64,000 nucleotides of DNA, taken from assembly GCF_000766945.1 (NCBI RefSeq), contig NZ_ALBT01000058.1, positions 112,539 to 176,538 on the forward strand, in the 5' to 3' direction. This document shows, piece by piece, positions 34,571 to 44,416 of the stretch. This DNA is from Cellvibrio mixtus subsp. mixtus J3-8. GTDB lineage: Bacteria > Pseudomonadota > Gammaproteobacteria > Pseudomonadales > Cellvibrionaceae. How positions within the stretch are numbered: position 1 is the first letter of the stretch; each line of letters begins with the position of its first letter. Under the pieces are notes generated by a model. It was not told where the DNA came from, ran no database searches, and saw only the letters and a program-made list of their open reading frames with translations. The position numbers and the translations under genes are program-made.

Positions 34571-36466
34571 ATGCGACTTCCCATGCGCAAAATTAAATTA
34601 CTCAGCCCCCGCCTTGCCAACCAGATTGCTGCCGGTGAAGTGGTGGAGCGCCCCTCTTCGGTAATCAAGGAATTGCTTGAGAACTCATTGGATGCCGGCG
34701 CTACACGCCTGGAAATTGATATTGAGGAAGGCGGCATTAAATTAATGCGCGTACGCGATAATGGTGGCGGCATTGATAAAGATGATTTGCCACTCGCATT
34801 GAGTCGCCACGCCACCAGCAAAATTTACGAGCTGGATGATCTTGAAGCCGTTGCTACTTTGGGATTTCGTGGTGAGGCATTGGCGAGTATCAGTTCCGTC
34901 GCGCGCCTTGCATTAATTAGTAGCACCAATGAAGAAAGTGCCGGCTGGCAAGTGGTAGCGGAAGGTCGCGATATGGAGACCCAGGTTTCGCCTGCTCCGC
35001 ATCCACGCGGTACTACGGTAGAAGTGCGCGATTTATTTTTTAATACGCCTGCACGCCGCAAATTTTTACGCACCGACAAAACTGAATACACCCATTTGGA
35101 AGATGTTGTAAAACGTTTGGCGTTATCGCGGTTTGATGTCGCATTTAATTTGCGCCATAACAATCGCGCAATTTATTCCTGGCGCGCGGGTGATTCGCAA
35201 TTGGAACAGGAGCGTCGCGTTGCACAAGTGTGTGGCCCTGCGTTTATGGAAAATGCGGTGCATATTGATATTGAGCGCAGCGGTTTGCGTTTGTGGGGGT
35301 GGGTCGCGCAGCCAACATTTTCACGCAGCCAGGCAGACCTGCAACATTTCTACGTCAATGGTCGCGCGATTCGCGACAAACTGGTGAGCCATGCCGTGCG
35401 TCAGGCGTTCCAGGATGTGCTCTATCACGGACGCCATCCGGCATTTGTGTTGTATCTGGAGTTGGACCCATCAACGGTGGATGTCAACGTGCATCCCACC
35501 AAACATGAAGTGCGGTTCCGCGATAATCGCAGCGTGCATGATTTTATTTATTCGAGCTTGCATCATGCCCTCGCGCGCGTTCGCCCGGAAGATACTTTGG
35601 CGCGACGCGAATCCAATGAAGTTGATGATGCTCCCGCTGTAAATCCGTTTGCACTTTCCGCGCAAAAAACAGTTCAGGGAATTGCCGCGGGAGAATTTAA
35701 AGGGCAGGAAACTATTGGTTTTCGTGCACCATCTGCAGCCGGTTATCAGGGAAATTACCAATCATCCTATAAGCCTTCATTCCCTGATGAAAACACTGTG
35801 CGTGAACAGATGGCGGTATATGGTGCATTGCACTCGTCACCGCTGAAAAATAATCCATTGCCGGAAACTCAAAGTGAAGATATTCCGCCGTTGGGTTATG
35901 CGCTCGCGCAATTAAAAGGGATTTATATTCTTGCGGAAAATGCGCAAGGTTTAATTCTGGTGGACATGCATGCGGCGCATGAACGTATCACCTATGAGCG
36001 CATGAAAGAATCTTTTAGTTGCGGTGGTATTCAAACCCAACCTCTACTGGTGCCCGAATCAATTGCCATCAGTGAAAAAGAAGCCGACTGTGCTGAAAAT
36101 TTTCACGAGATTTTTAAATCTCTCGGCTTTGAATTGCAGCGCGCAGGACCTGAAACAATATTGATCCGCCAGATTCCTGTGATATTAAATCGTGCGAAAG
36201 TTGAACAGCTGGTGCGCGATGTGCTTTCGGATTTAATCGAACACGGCACCAGCGAGCGCATCCAACATCACATTAATGAAATCCTCGGCACAATGGCCTG
36301 CCATGGTTCTGTGCGCGCCAATCGCAAATTAACCATTCCGGAAATGAATGCATTGTTGCGCGATATGGAAGCGACTGAGCGCAGCGGTCAGTGTAACCAT
36401 GGCCGCCCCACCTGGTTGCTACAGTCATTGGATGAACTGGATAAATTATTTATGCGTGGACAGTAA
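34571..36466 (+). CDS. mutL: DNA mismatch repair protein MutL
   Basis: A 631-residue MutL. The GHKL ATPase part shows [36 protein letters not shown] and [13 protein letters not shown]. The C-terminal dimerisation part holds [12 protein letters not shown], which fits the endonuclease motif DQHA(X)2E(X)4E with Met in place of Gln, plus ACHGSVRA and CNHGRPT of the metal site. E. coli MutL lacks that motif; Pseudomonas-type MutL has it, so this is likely a nicking MutL of a MutH-independent system. Its stop overlaps the miaA start by one base (TAATG). Confidence 0.96.
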   Translation: MRLPMRKIKLLSPRLANQIAAGEVVERPSSVIKELLENSLDAGATRLEIDIEEGGIKLMRVRDNGGGIDKDDLPLALSRHATSKIYELDDLEAVATLGFRGEALASISSVARLALISSTNEESAGWQVVAEGRDMETQVSPAPHPRGTTVEVRDLFFNTPARRKFLRTDKTEYTHLEDVVKRLALSRFDVAFNLRHNNRAIYSWRAGDSQLEQERRVAQVCGPAFMENAVHIDIERSGLRLWGWVAQPTFSRSQADLQHFYVNGRAIRDKLVSHAVRQAFQDVLYHGRHPAFVLYLELDPSTVDVNVHPTKHEVRFRDNRSVHDFIYSSLHHALARVRPEDTLARRESNEVDDAPAVNPFALSAQKTVQGIAAGEFKGQETIGFRAPSAAGYQGNYQSSYKPSFPDENTVREQMAVYGALHSSPLKNNPLPETQSEDIPPLGYALAQLKGIYILAENAQGLILVDMHAAHERITYERMKESFSCGGIQTQPLLVPESIAISEKEADCAENFHEIFKSLGFELQRAGPETILIRQIPVILNRAKVEQLVRDVLSDLIEHGTSERIQHHINEILGTMACHGSVRANRKLTIPEMNALLRDMEATERSGQCNHGRPTWLLQSLDELDKLFMRGQ

Positions 36467-37470
36467 TGACCATTGCCAATAATGAAAAAAAACCGGTCAT
36501 TTTTTTGATGGGTCCAACCGCCTCGGGTAAAACTGATTTGGCGATTTCCCTGCGCCAGCATTTGCCCGTGGAATTGATCAGCGTGGATTCCACATTGGTG
36601 TATCGCGGCATGGATATTGGAACCGCGAAGCCCTCGGCGGCAGAGTTAGCAGCGGCTCCGCATCGTTTAATTGATATTCGCGATCCGGCAGAACCTTATT
36701 CGGTAGCCGATTTCCTTGCTGATGCAGAGCGAGAAATTGTGGATATCCACAATTCTGGAAAAATCCCGTTACTGGTGGGCGGAACTATGCTCTATTTTCG
36801 CGCGCTGCTGGATGGTTTGGCAGAAATGCCAGCGGCTGATGCCGATGTGCGCGCGCAAATCGAGCGCGAGGCAGAAGAGTTTGGTTGGCCTTATGTGCAT
36901 CAACAATTGGCGGCGGTAGATCCACAAACGGCAGCAGAGATACACCCCAATCATTCGCAGCGTTTAAGTCGCGCGTTGGAAGTTTATCGAGTCAGTGGCA
37001 AAACCATGTCGCAATTGCGCGAGCTTCAACATTTGCAGATAAATGCCGGCAATTTTTCTGACCGCTACGATGTTTGCCAATTAGCGATAGCTCCACGCGA
37101 TCGCGCGATCCTGCATAAACGGATTGAACTTCGTTTTAAAACGATGCTCGAAAAAGGCCTGCTGGCAGAAGTGCGCGCATTGTATGAGCGCGGCGATTTG
37201 CATAAAGATTTACCGGCAATTCGCGCCGTGGGTTATCGCCAGGTGTGGGATTATTTCGACGGTATTTGGGATTACACGCAAATGACCGAACGCGGCATTA
37301 TTGCCACGCGTCAATTAGCCAAGCGCCAGTTCACCTGGTTGCGCGGATGGTCGACAAGTGCAAATACTGATCTACACTGGATATTCACGGAGACTGAACA
37401 GGGAATTTCACTCACAAAGGAAGAAATTGTGCGTTGCGCCTTGAATTTTATAGGCACGAGAGCCATATAA
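36466..37470 (+). CDS. miaA: tRNA dimethylallyltransferase
   Basis: A 334-residue enzyme that prenylates A37 of tRNAs reading UNN codons. The P-loop [12 protein letters not shown], the catalytic region [28 protein letters not shown] and [16 protein letters not shown] are all present, and [13 protein letters not shown] is near the C-terminus. Translationally coupled to mutL. Full length for the family. Confidence 0.96.
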   Translation: MTIANNEKKPVIFLMGPTASGKTDLAISLRQHLPVELISVDSTLVYRGMDIGTAKPSAAELAAAPHRLIDIRDPAEPYSVADFLADAEREIVDIHNSGKIPLLVGGTMLYFRALLDGLAEMPAADADVRAQIEREAEEFGWPYVHQQLAAVDPQTAAEIHPNHSQRLSRALEVYRVSGKTMSQLRELQHLQINAGNFSDRYDVCQLAIAPRDRAILHKRIELRFKTMLEKGLLAEVRALYERGDLHKDLPAIRAVGYRQVWDYFDGIWDYTQMTERGIIATRQLAKRQFTWLRGWSTSANTDLHWIFTETEQGISLTKEEIVRCALNFIGTRAI

Positions 37471-37471
37471 T
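37466..37471 (+). promoter_or_regulatory. Candidate -10 box upstream of hfq
   Basis: A perfect TATAAT overlaps the miaA stop, about 125 bp before hfq. A possible -35, TTGAAT at 37441-37446, lies 19 bp away, which is longer than ideal. In E. coli hfq has promoters within and after miaA, so the place is reasonable. Confidence 0.35.
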
Positions 37472-37595
37472 ACCCACGTGAGAACCCTAGTCAGATTTTC
37501 ATGCATTCTTCCACCCCCTCCTTACTGGATGTATTAGGTGTTTTGGGTGGGTAATTTTTGCTTTCTTTTTATTTATTGTCCCGAGGAGAATAAAC

Positions 37596-37862
37596 ATGTC
37601 AAAAGGGCATAGTTTACAAGACCCTTACCTGAACGTTCTGCGCAAAGAGCGTGTACCTGTGTCCATTTACCTGGTGAATGGTATCAAGTTGCAGGGTCAG
37701 GTTGAGTCATTTGATCAGTTTGTCGTGCTGTTAAAAAATACTGTAAGCCAAATGGTTTACAAGCACGCTATCTCCACAGTAGTTCCATCCCGTGCGGTAC
37801 GTGTACCACTGCTCAATGAAGCTGGTGGTATCGAAGGCGAAGAAGACGAGCAAGCCGAGTAA
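37596..37862 (+). CDS. hfq: RNA chaperone Hfq
   Basis: An 88-residue Sm-like hexameric RNA chaperone that helps small RNAs pair with mRNAs. It begins [20 protein letters not shown]; the Sm1 motif is [19 protein letters not shown] and the Sm2 motif is [13 protein letters not shown]. The C-terminal tail is short and acidic (EGEEDEQAE). Start ATG preceded by GAGG. Order miaA-hfq-hflX is the conserved one. Confidence 0.98.
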   Translation: MSKGHSLQDPYLNVLRKERVPVSIYLVNGIKLQGQVESFDQFVVLLKNTVSQMVYKHAISTVVPSRAVRVPLLNEAGGIEGEEDEQAE

Positions 37863-37899
37863 TCTATCAAGCTATTTGATATAGCCTCGAGGTCGCTAA

Positions 37900-39228
37900 T
37901 TGTTTTTTGATCGCCCAGAATCAGGTGAGCTAGCGGTGCTGGTTCACCTGAACTTGTCGCATGGCCAAGATGCCGAAGACCCTCGCGAATTTGAAGAGTT
38001 GGTATTGTCTGCAGGGGGTGATCCTGTAGCTTTTCTGACTGGCTCCCGTATTGTCCCTACCGCCAAATTTTTAATCAGCACCGGCAAGCTCGAAGAGCTT
38101 CGGCAATTGGTTGCTGAACACAAAGCCGAGCTGGTGATTTTTAACCACACCCTTACTCCCAGCCAGGAGCGTAACCTCGAACGCGAATTGCAATGTCGCG
38201 TGCTGGACCGCACCGGTTTGATCCTGGATATTTTTGCGCAGCGTGCACGAACCTTTGAGGGGAAGTTGCAAGTTGAGCTCGCCCAGCTTCGTCATACAGC
38301 CACGCGATTAATTCGCGGCTGGACCCACCTTGAGCGCCAAAAAGGCGGTATTGGTTTGCGTGGTCCGGGTGAGACACAGCTGGAGACTGACCGCCGTTTA
38401 TTGCGTAATCGCATTACCATGATTGAGCAGCGGCTGGAGAAGGTTCGCTCCCAGCGTGAACAGGGGCGGCGCTCCCGACAGCGCGCGGCTATCCCCACGG
38501 TTTCTCTGGTTGGTTATACCAACGCGGGTAAATCTACTTTATTTAATCGTATTACCGGTTCTGATGTTTACGCCGAGAACAAATTGTTTGCGACGCTTGA
38601 TCCAACAATGCGTCGCATTGAGCTTGCGGATATCGGCGCAGTGGTGTTGGCAGACACGGTAGGTTTTATTAGTCATCTTCCCCATAAGTTAGTTGAGGCT
38701 TTTCGCGCGACATTAGAAGAGGCCAGTAACTCAACTTTACTCTTGCATGTGATAGATTCCGCAGCGGAAGAGCGTGCGCGCAATATAGAGCAAGTTGAGT
38801 TGGTGTTGGAGGAAATTGGTGCTGCCGAATTGCCGCAGCTGCGAGTTTACAATAAGGTCGATTTGCTTGCCGATACTGATCCGCATATCGATCGTGATGA
38901 CTCTGGTAGGCCGGTTGCTGTTTGGCTTTCAGCGCAAACGGGAGTGGGATGTAATTTATTGGAAGAGGCCATTTCCGAGCTCCTTGGTAAAGAGGTTGTG
39001 AGTGGTTGTCTGGTGTTAACACCCACGCAAGGGCGCTTACGCGCTATGCTCTACACTCAACAAGCGGTAATTGCCGAAGATTATCGCGATGATGGCGCCA
39101 GCTTATTGCAAATACGTGTACCCAAAAGTGATTTGTTGCGTATCCTCAGCGCCGAATCTATCGAATTTGAACAGTTGCTATGGGCAGATGACGTTTCTGC
39201 TGGACAGGATTTATCAGGGGAGTTGTAA
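37900..39228 (+). CDS. hflX: Ribosome-associated GTPase HflX
   Basis: A 442-residue GTPase that splits stalled ribosomes. TTG start at 37900, supported by GAGG about 7 bases upstream and by the initial residues MFFDRPESGE, which align with the N-terminus of E. coli HflX. The N-terminal domain carries RTGLILDIFAQRARTFEGK and the glycine-rich GGIGLRGPGETQLETDRR; the G domain has G1 GYTNAGKST, G3 DTVGF and G4 NKVD. It lies 37 bp after hfq. Confidence 0.96.
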   Translation: MFFDRPESGELAVLVHLNLSHGQDAEDPREFEELVLSAGGDPVAFLTGSRIVPTAKFLISTGKLEELRQLVAEHKAELVIFNHTLTPSQERNLERELQCRVLDRTGLILDIFAQRARTFEGKLQVELAQLRHTATRLIRGWTHLERQKGGIGLRGPGETQLETDRRLLRNRITMIEQRLEKVRSQREQGRRSRQRAAIPTVSLVGYTNAGKSTLFNRITGSDVYAENKLFATLDPTMRRIELADIGAVVLADTVGFISHLPHKLVEAFRATLEEASNSTLLLHVIDSAAEERARNIEQVELVLEEIGAAELPQLRVYNKVDLLADTDPHIDRDDSGRPVAVWLSAQTGVGCNLLEEAISELLGKEVVSGCLVLTPTQGRLRAMLYTQQAVIAEDYRDDGASLLQIRVPKSDLLRILSAESIEFEQLLWADDVSAGQDLSGEL

Positions 39229-39279
39229 AACCGGCATACAGCCCCCACAACCGTATTATTTTCTACGTGGAGAAAAACT

Positions 39280-40416
39280 ATGGCCTGGAATGAACCGGGA
39301 AAAGACAAAGACCCATGGGGTGGTCGCGGTGGCGGCAATAATAACGATGGACCTCCTGATTTGGATGAGGCTTTCAGAAAGCTGCAAGATAAGCTGAATG
39401 GTATCTTCGGTGGCGGCTCTGGTTCCGGTGGTGGTAAATCTTCTGGCGGGGCAAACCTTGGTCCGCTATTTATCATTGCGGGCGTTATTGCCCTTGTATT
39501 TTATTTCGGCGCCGGTTTTTATCAGGTGGATGCCAAAGAGCGTGCGGTAGTTTTAAAGTTCGGTGCTTTCTCTGAAATCAAAACGGAAGGTCTTAACTGG
39601 AATGCGCCGTTGATTACCGATGTATACATCGTCAACGTAACGGGCGAGCGCCAATATCCTTCCCGCGGATTAATGCTTACCGAAGATGAAAGCATCGTTG
39701 AATTGCCAATTACTGTGCAATACAACGTCGCAGATGTTAAATCCTATGTGTTGAATGTGCGTGACCCTGAGACCAGTTTGCGCCATGCCACTGATTCTGC
39801 TGTGCGCCATGTAATTGGTTCTACAGAGTTGAATCAAGTGTTATCTGAAGGTCGTCAGGCAATTGCGGCAGAAGTGAAGCAACGTTTGCAAACCTATATG
39901 GATTCTTACGGTGCAGGTATTCAGGTAATTAATGTGAATATCCAGGAGGCCCGCCCTCCAGAAGAGGTTCGCGCTGCATTTGATGATGTAATCAAAGCGA
40001 AAGAAGATGAGGCTCGCCTGAAGAACCAGGCGCAGGCTTATGCAAACGGTATTATTCCGGAAGCCCGTGGTCGTGCGCAGCGTATGCTGGAAGAGGCGGA
40101 AGCCTATAAGGCCGAAGTAATTGCGCGCGCAGAAGGTGAATCAGATCGTTTTGAGAGCCTCCTCGCGGAATATAAGCGTGCGCCGGCAGTAACTCGTCAG
40201 CGTCTTTATCTGGAAACCGTGGAAAGTGTAATGTCCAACTCTTCCAAGGTTATGGTGGATGTGGCTGGGGGCAACAACATGTTGTATTTACCTCTGGATC
40301 GTTTGGGGAATCGCTCGGCTGTAGCTGAACCGCAAGTACAGACCGATAATTTCAATTCGCGTGCAACGCCTGCTGTTGAAGCGACCAAGCCACTTGTTCG
40401 TCGGGAGTTGCGCTAA
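39280..40416 (+). CDS. hflK: FtsH protease modulator HflK
   Basis: A 378-residue SPFH/prohibitin-family membrane protein that, with HflC, forms a large cage around the FtsH protease. The Gly-rich N-terminus (DPWGGRGGGNNNDGPPDLDE) is typical of HflK, followed by the membrane helix LFIIAGVIALVFYFGAGFY and the SPFH domain with ERAVVLKFGAFSE. The stop overlaps the hflC start by one base, so the two are coupled. Confidence 0.96.
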   Translation: MAWNEPGKDKDPWGGRGGGNNNDGPPDLDEAFRKLQDKLNGIFGGGSGSGGGKSSGGANLGPLFIIAGVIALVFYFGAGFYQVDAKERAVVLKFGAFSEIKTEGLNWNAPLITDVYIVNVTGERQYPSRGLMLTEDESIVELPITVQYNVADVKSYVLNVRDPETSLRHATDSAVRHVIGSTELNQVLSEGRQAIAAEVKQRLQTYMDSYGAGIQVINVNIQEARPPEEVRAAFDDVIKAKEDEARLKNQAQAYANGIIPEARGRAQRMLEEAEAYKAEVIARAEGESDRFESLLAEYKRAPAVTRQRLYLETVESVMSNSSKVMVDVAGGNNMLYLPLDRLGNRSAVAEPQVQTDNFNSRATPAVEATKPLVRRELR

Positions 40417-41291
40417 TGTCTAATAAAGGTTTTTTTGCCCTCATTCTTGCTGTATTAGGATTGTTGCTTGCGTTTAATAGCATTTACGTAGTGACTGAAT
40501 ACCAGCGTGCAGTGGTTTTGCAATTTGGTCGCCTGGTTAAGGCTGATGTGCCTCCTGGCTTACATTTCAAGCTGCCATTTGCAGAAAAGGTGCGCAAATT
40601 TGATGGGCGCCTGTTAACAGCAGACATGAATCCTGAAAGTTTCTTTACCGTCGAGAACAAGCGTTTGGTGGTTGATTCCTATATCAAATGGCAAGTTAAA
40701 GATGTAGAAACATACTATAAAGCTACCGGCGGCGATGAGATGTTGGCGGAAGATCGCCTGGCGCAACGTGTTGCCGATGGCCTGCGTAACCAGTTTGGCC
40801 GTCGCACATTACATGATGTGGTATCGGGCAAGCGCGATGAATTGATGAGTGAGATCACCACCAGCATCAATGTGGATGCAATCAAATTATTGGGTATCGA
40901 AGTAAAAGATATCCGTGTAAAACGCATTGATTTCCCGCCGGAAGCCAGTCAATCAGTATTTGCCCGTATGGCGGCAGATCGCGAGAAAGAGGCGCGTGAG
41001 TATCGTTCACAGGGTAAGGAACAAGCAGAAGTTATTGGTGCTGATGCGGATAAGCAGCGCGCTGTTCTTGAGGCTAATGCTTATCGTGATGCCGAGCGAA
41101 TTCGCGGTGAAGGTGATGCCAAGGCAGCAGGTATTTTTGCCGAAGCCTACACCAAAGATCCTGAATTCTACAGTTTTGTGCGCAGCCTCAATGCTTATCG
41201 CCAAAGCTTTAGCAGTAAGGAGGATTTAATGGTTGTTGATCCTAAAAGTGATTTCTTTCGTTACCTGAAGGATCCACAAGGTAAAAATTGA
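40416..41291 (+). CDS. hflC: FtsH protease modulator HflC
   Basis: A 291-residue SPFH protein, partner of HflK. N-terminal membrane anchor GFFALILAVLGLLLAFNSIY, then TEYQRAVVLQFGRLVKADVP, RIDFPPEASQSVFARMAADR and ARE-rich helices, ending with FRYLKDPQGKN. Full length. An intrinsic terminator follows at 41299. Confidence 0.96.
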   Translation: MSNKGFFALILAVLGLLLAFNSIYVVTEYQRAVVLQFGRLVKADVPPGLHFKLPFAEKVRKFDGRLLTADMNPESFFTVENKRLVVDSYIKWQVKDVETYYKATGGDEMLAEDRLAQRVADGLRNQFGRRTLHDVVSGKRDELMSEITTSINVDAIKLLGIEVKDIRVKRIDFPPEASQSVFARMAADREKEAREYRSQGKEQAEVIGADADKQRAVLEANAYRDAERIRGEGDAKAAGIFAEAYTKDPEFYSFVRSLNAYRQSFSSKEDLMVVDPKSDFFRYLKDPQGKN

Positions 41292-41298
41292 TCCTGAC

Positions 41299-41325
41299 AA
41301 GGCCCGCTGTTGCGGGCCTTATTGT
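41299..41325 (+). terminator. Intrinsic terminator after hflC
   Basis: AAGGCCCGC (41299-41307), loop TGTT, GCGGGCCTT (41312-41320), followed by ATTGTTT. The stem is perfect; the T-run is interrupted, so it may be partial. It begins 8 bp after the hflC stop. Confidence 0.8.
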
Positions 41326-41401
41326 TTAAGTAATACAACTTTTGCAGGTCAACTTCAGATTGGCCTACAAATCCTGTGGTAAACAGTGTTAAAATGCCGC
41401 A

Positions 41402-41426
41402 ACCGAGCCGACCGCTCGGTTTTTTT
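41402..41426 (+). terminator. Second terminator-like hairpin, 40 bp before hisZ
   Basis: ACCGAGC (41402-41408), loop CGACC, GCTCGGT (41414-41420), then a run of T to 41426. It is a complete rho-independent terminator by form and lies between the hflC terminator and the ATG of hisZ at 41467. It may be a backup terminator or an attenuator for hisZ-purA. A possible promoter with TTGCAG and TACAAA 18 bp apart starts at 41342. Confidence 0.75.
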
Positions 41427-41466
41427 ATGCGCGCACGCCGGATTTTTGCTGAATATTGAGTCGCTT

Positions 41467-42639
41467 ATGACCTACGCTGATCGCTGGTTGTTACCGGACG
41501 GAGTGGAAGAAATCCTCCCCGCCGAAGCCAAAGCCATAGATGCTCTGCGTCGTCGCCTGCTGGACCTCTATAGCACCTGGGGTTATGACATGGTCATACC
41601 TCCGCTGCTGGAGTACACAGATTCCCTCTTGATAGGGCTTGGGCGCGATGTTGATTTGCTCACTTTTAAAGTCACCGACCAGCTAAGTGGTCGTACCTTG
41701 GGGTTACGTGCAGATATCACCCCGCAAACTGCGCGTATGGATGCCCACAGTTTTCATCGCTCAGGTGCCAACCGTTTATGTTATGCCGGACATGTAGTTC
41801 ATACCCGTCCGAAGAATCCGCTGGCCACGCGTACCCCAATTCAGGCCGGGCTTGAGTTTTACGGCGAATCGGGAATCGCAGCTGACATTGAAGTGGTATC
41901 CCTGCTGCTGGAGTCGTTGTCCATAGCAGGATTGACCCATCAACATATTGATTTAGGCCATGTAGGTATTTATCGCGCTATTGCTGCGAGTGCTGGACTG
42001 AGCAAGGAACAGGAAGAAACTTTCTTCGAATTGTTGCAACGCAAAGCAACGACCGAGATTCGCGCCTGGGTTGCAGCGAATATCAATGATATTGAGACGG
42101 CGAATTTATTTTTGGCATTACCTGGCCTTGCTGGTGATAAATCTGTGTTGCAGAAAGCCAAAGCGCTTTTTTCAGGTTTGACGGCTGCGCAGCATGCTGT
42201 CGAACAGTTGATGCAAGTTGCAGAAATTATTGAGCGGCGTTATCCGACAGCTGAGTTGTATTTTGATCTGGGTGAGTTGCGCGGCTATCACTATCTGACC
42301 GGTTTGGTGTTTGCAGCTTTTGCTCCCGGATACGGCAACCCTATTGCTAGCGGTGGTCGTTACGATCACATCGGTGAAGTGTTTGGCCGTGCGCGGCCTG
42401 CTACCGGGTTTGCTGTTGATATTACCGCTATCAGTAAGTTGGGGTTGTTGCCGCGCAAGTCGTTAAATGCGATTGCCGTTATTGAATCAACAGATCCTTT
42501 ACAGTGGCGTGCGGTGAGTGAGTTACGCCAACAAGGCGAAAGAGTTGTGAATGTAAGCGCTACTTCCGACCTGAGTGAATTAGGATGTGATCGCCATCTG
42601 ATTTTGCGCGATGGTCATTATCAGGTTTTGGCCATCTGA
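41467..42639 (+). CDS. hisZ: ATP phosphoribosyltransferase regulatory subunit
   Basis: A 390-residue protein related to histidyl-tRNA synthetase that activates short-form HisG in histidine synthesis. The start is set at the ATG at 41467 because MTYADRWLLPDGVEEILP is the expected N-terminus; the frame is open for 27 more codons upstream, but these cross the terminator hairpin. Conserved segments include DLLTFKVTDQLSGRTLGLRA, ITPQTARMDAH and RYDHIGEVFGRARPATGF. The anticodon-binding domain of true HisRS is missing. hisZ upstream of purA is the arrangement in Pseudomonas. Confidence 0.94.
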   Translation: MTYADRWLLPDGVEEILPAEAKAIDALRRRLLDLYSTWGYDMVIPPLLEYTDSLLIGLGRDVDLLTFKVTDQLSGRTLGLRADITPQTARMDAHSFHRSGANRLCYAGHVVHTRPKNPLATRTPIQAGLEFYGESGIAADIEVVSLLLESLSIAGLTHQHIDLGHVGIYRAIAASAGLSKEQEETFFELLQRKATTEIRAWVAANINDIETANLFLALPGLAGDKSVLQKAKALFSGLTAAQHAVEQLMQVAEIIERRYPTAELYFDLGELRGYHYLTGLVFAAFAPGYGNPIASGGRYDHIGEVFGRARPATGFAVDITAISKLGLLPRKSLNAIAVIESTDPLQWRAVSELRQQGERVVNVSATSDLSELGCDRHLILRDGHYQVLAI

Positions 42640-42643
42640 TTAA

Positions 42644-43984
<1,341 letters not shown>

Positions 43985-44004
43985 AACTTTTCTTTTTGTC
44001 GCTT

Positions 44005-44036
44005 AAAAAGCCCATTTGCCATAATGGGCTTTTTTA
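44005..44036 (+). terminator. Intrinsic terminator after purA
   Basis: AAAAAGCCCATT (44005-44016), loop TGCCAT, AATGGGCTTTTT (44023-44034), a perfect 12-bp stem with a T-run. It ends the housekeeping block. Confidence 0.92.
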
Positions 44037-44223
44037 TGGGTGAAATTTATTATTGCAAGTAAATGATTGCTTGCGCTCAAATTGATAGCGCTGTCAGCTT
44101 GATTCTTTTATAGTCAAAAAAACCATTGCTCCTCTTCCTTTACGGCGCCACATCCCTTTAATGGATGCTAGGATTTAATCGCCTGCTAACAATAATCACC
44201 AGGTCCGCAGTCAAAACTGCTCT

Positions 44224-44256
44224 GCACCATTTTACGCAACCTGCGCAAACTGGTGC
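44224..44256. promoter_or_regulatory. Inverted repeat in the 432-bp region upstream of the TonB receptor
   Basis: GCACCA (44224-44229) and TGGTGC (44251-44256) form a spaced inverted repeat about 160 bp before the receptor ATG. The stretch 43985-44416 holds the purA terminator and no gene that I can support; it must contain the receptor's promoter, which I cannot place. The repeat is a weak operator candidate. Confidence 0.25.
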
Positions 44257-44416
44257 GACACACATTTCGCACTACCGGAGCATAGTTAGTGATTATTGGT
44301 GACAGGTAAGTATGACACTGCTCATCTTGATCTAAACTCAGAATGCTTAGGGTCTATTTGACTCAAAGAACTATAAAAAATTACCTAATCATAAATTTAA
44401 CAATGGGGTTGGCTAT

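Noticed and set aside
41386..41466. Longer N-terminus for HisZ
   Set aside because: The extension runs through a terminator hairpin and the family N-terminus begins at 41467.
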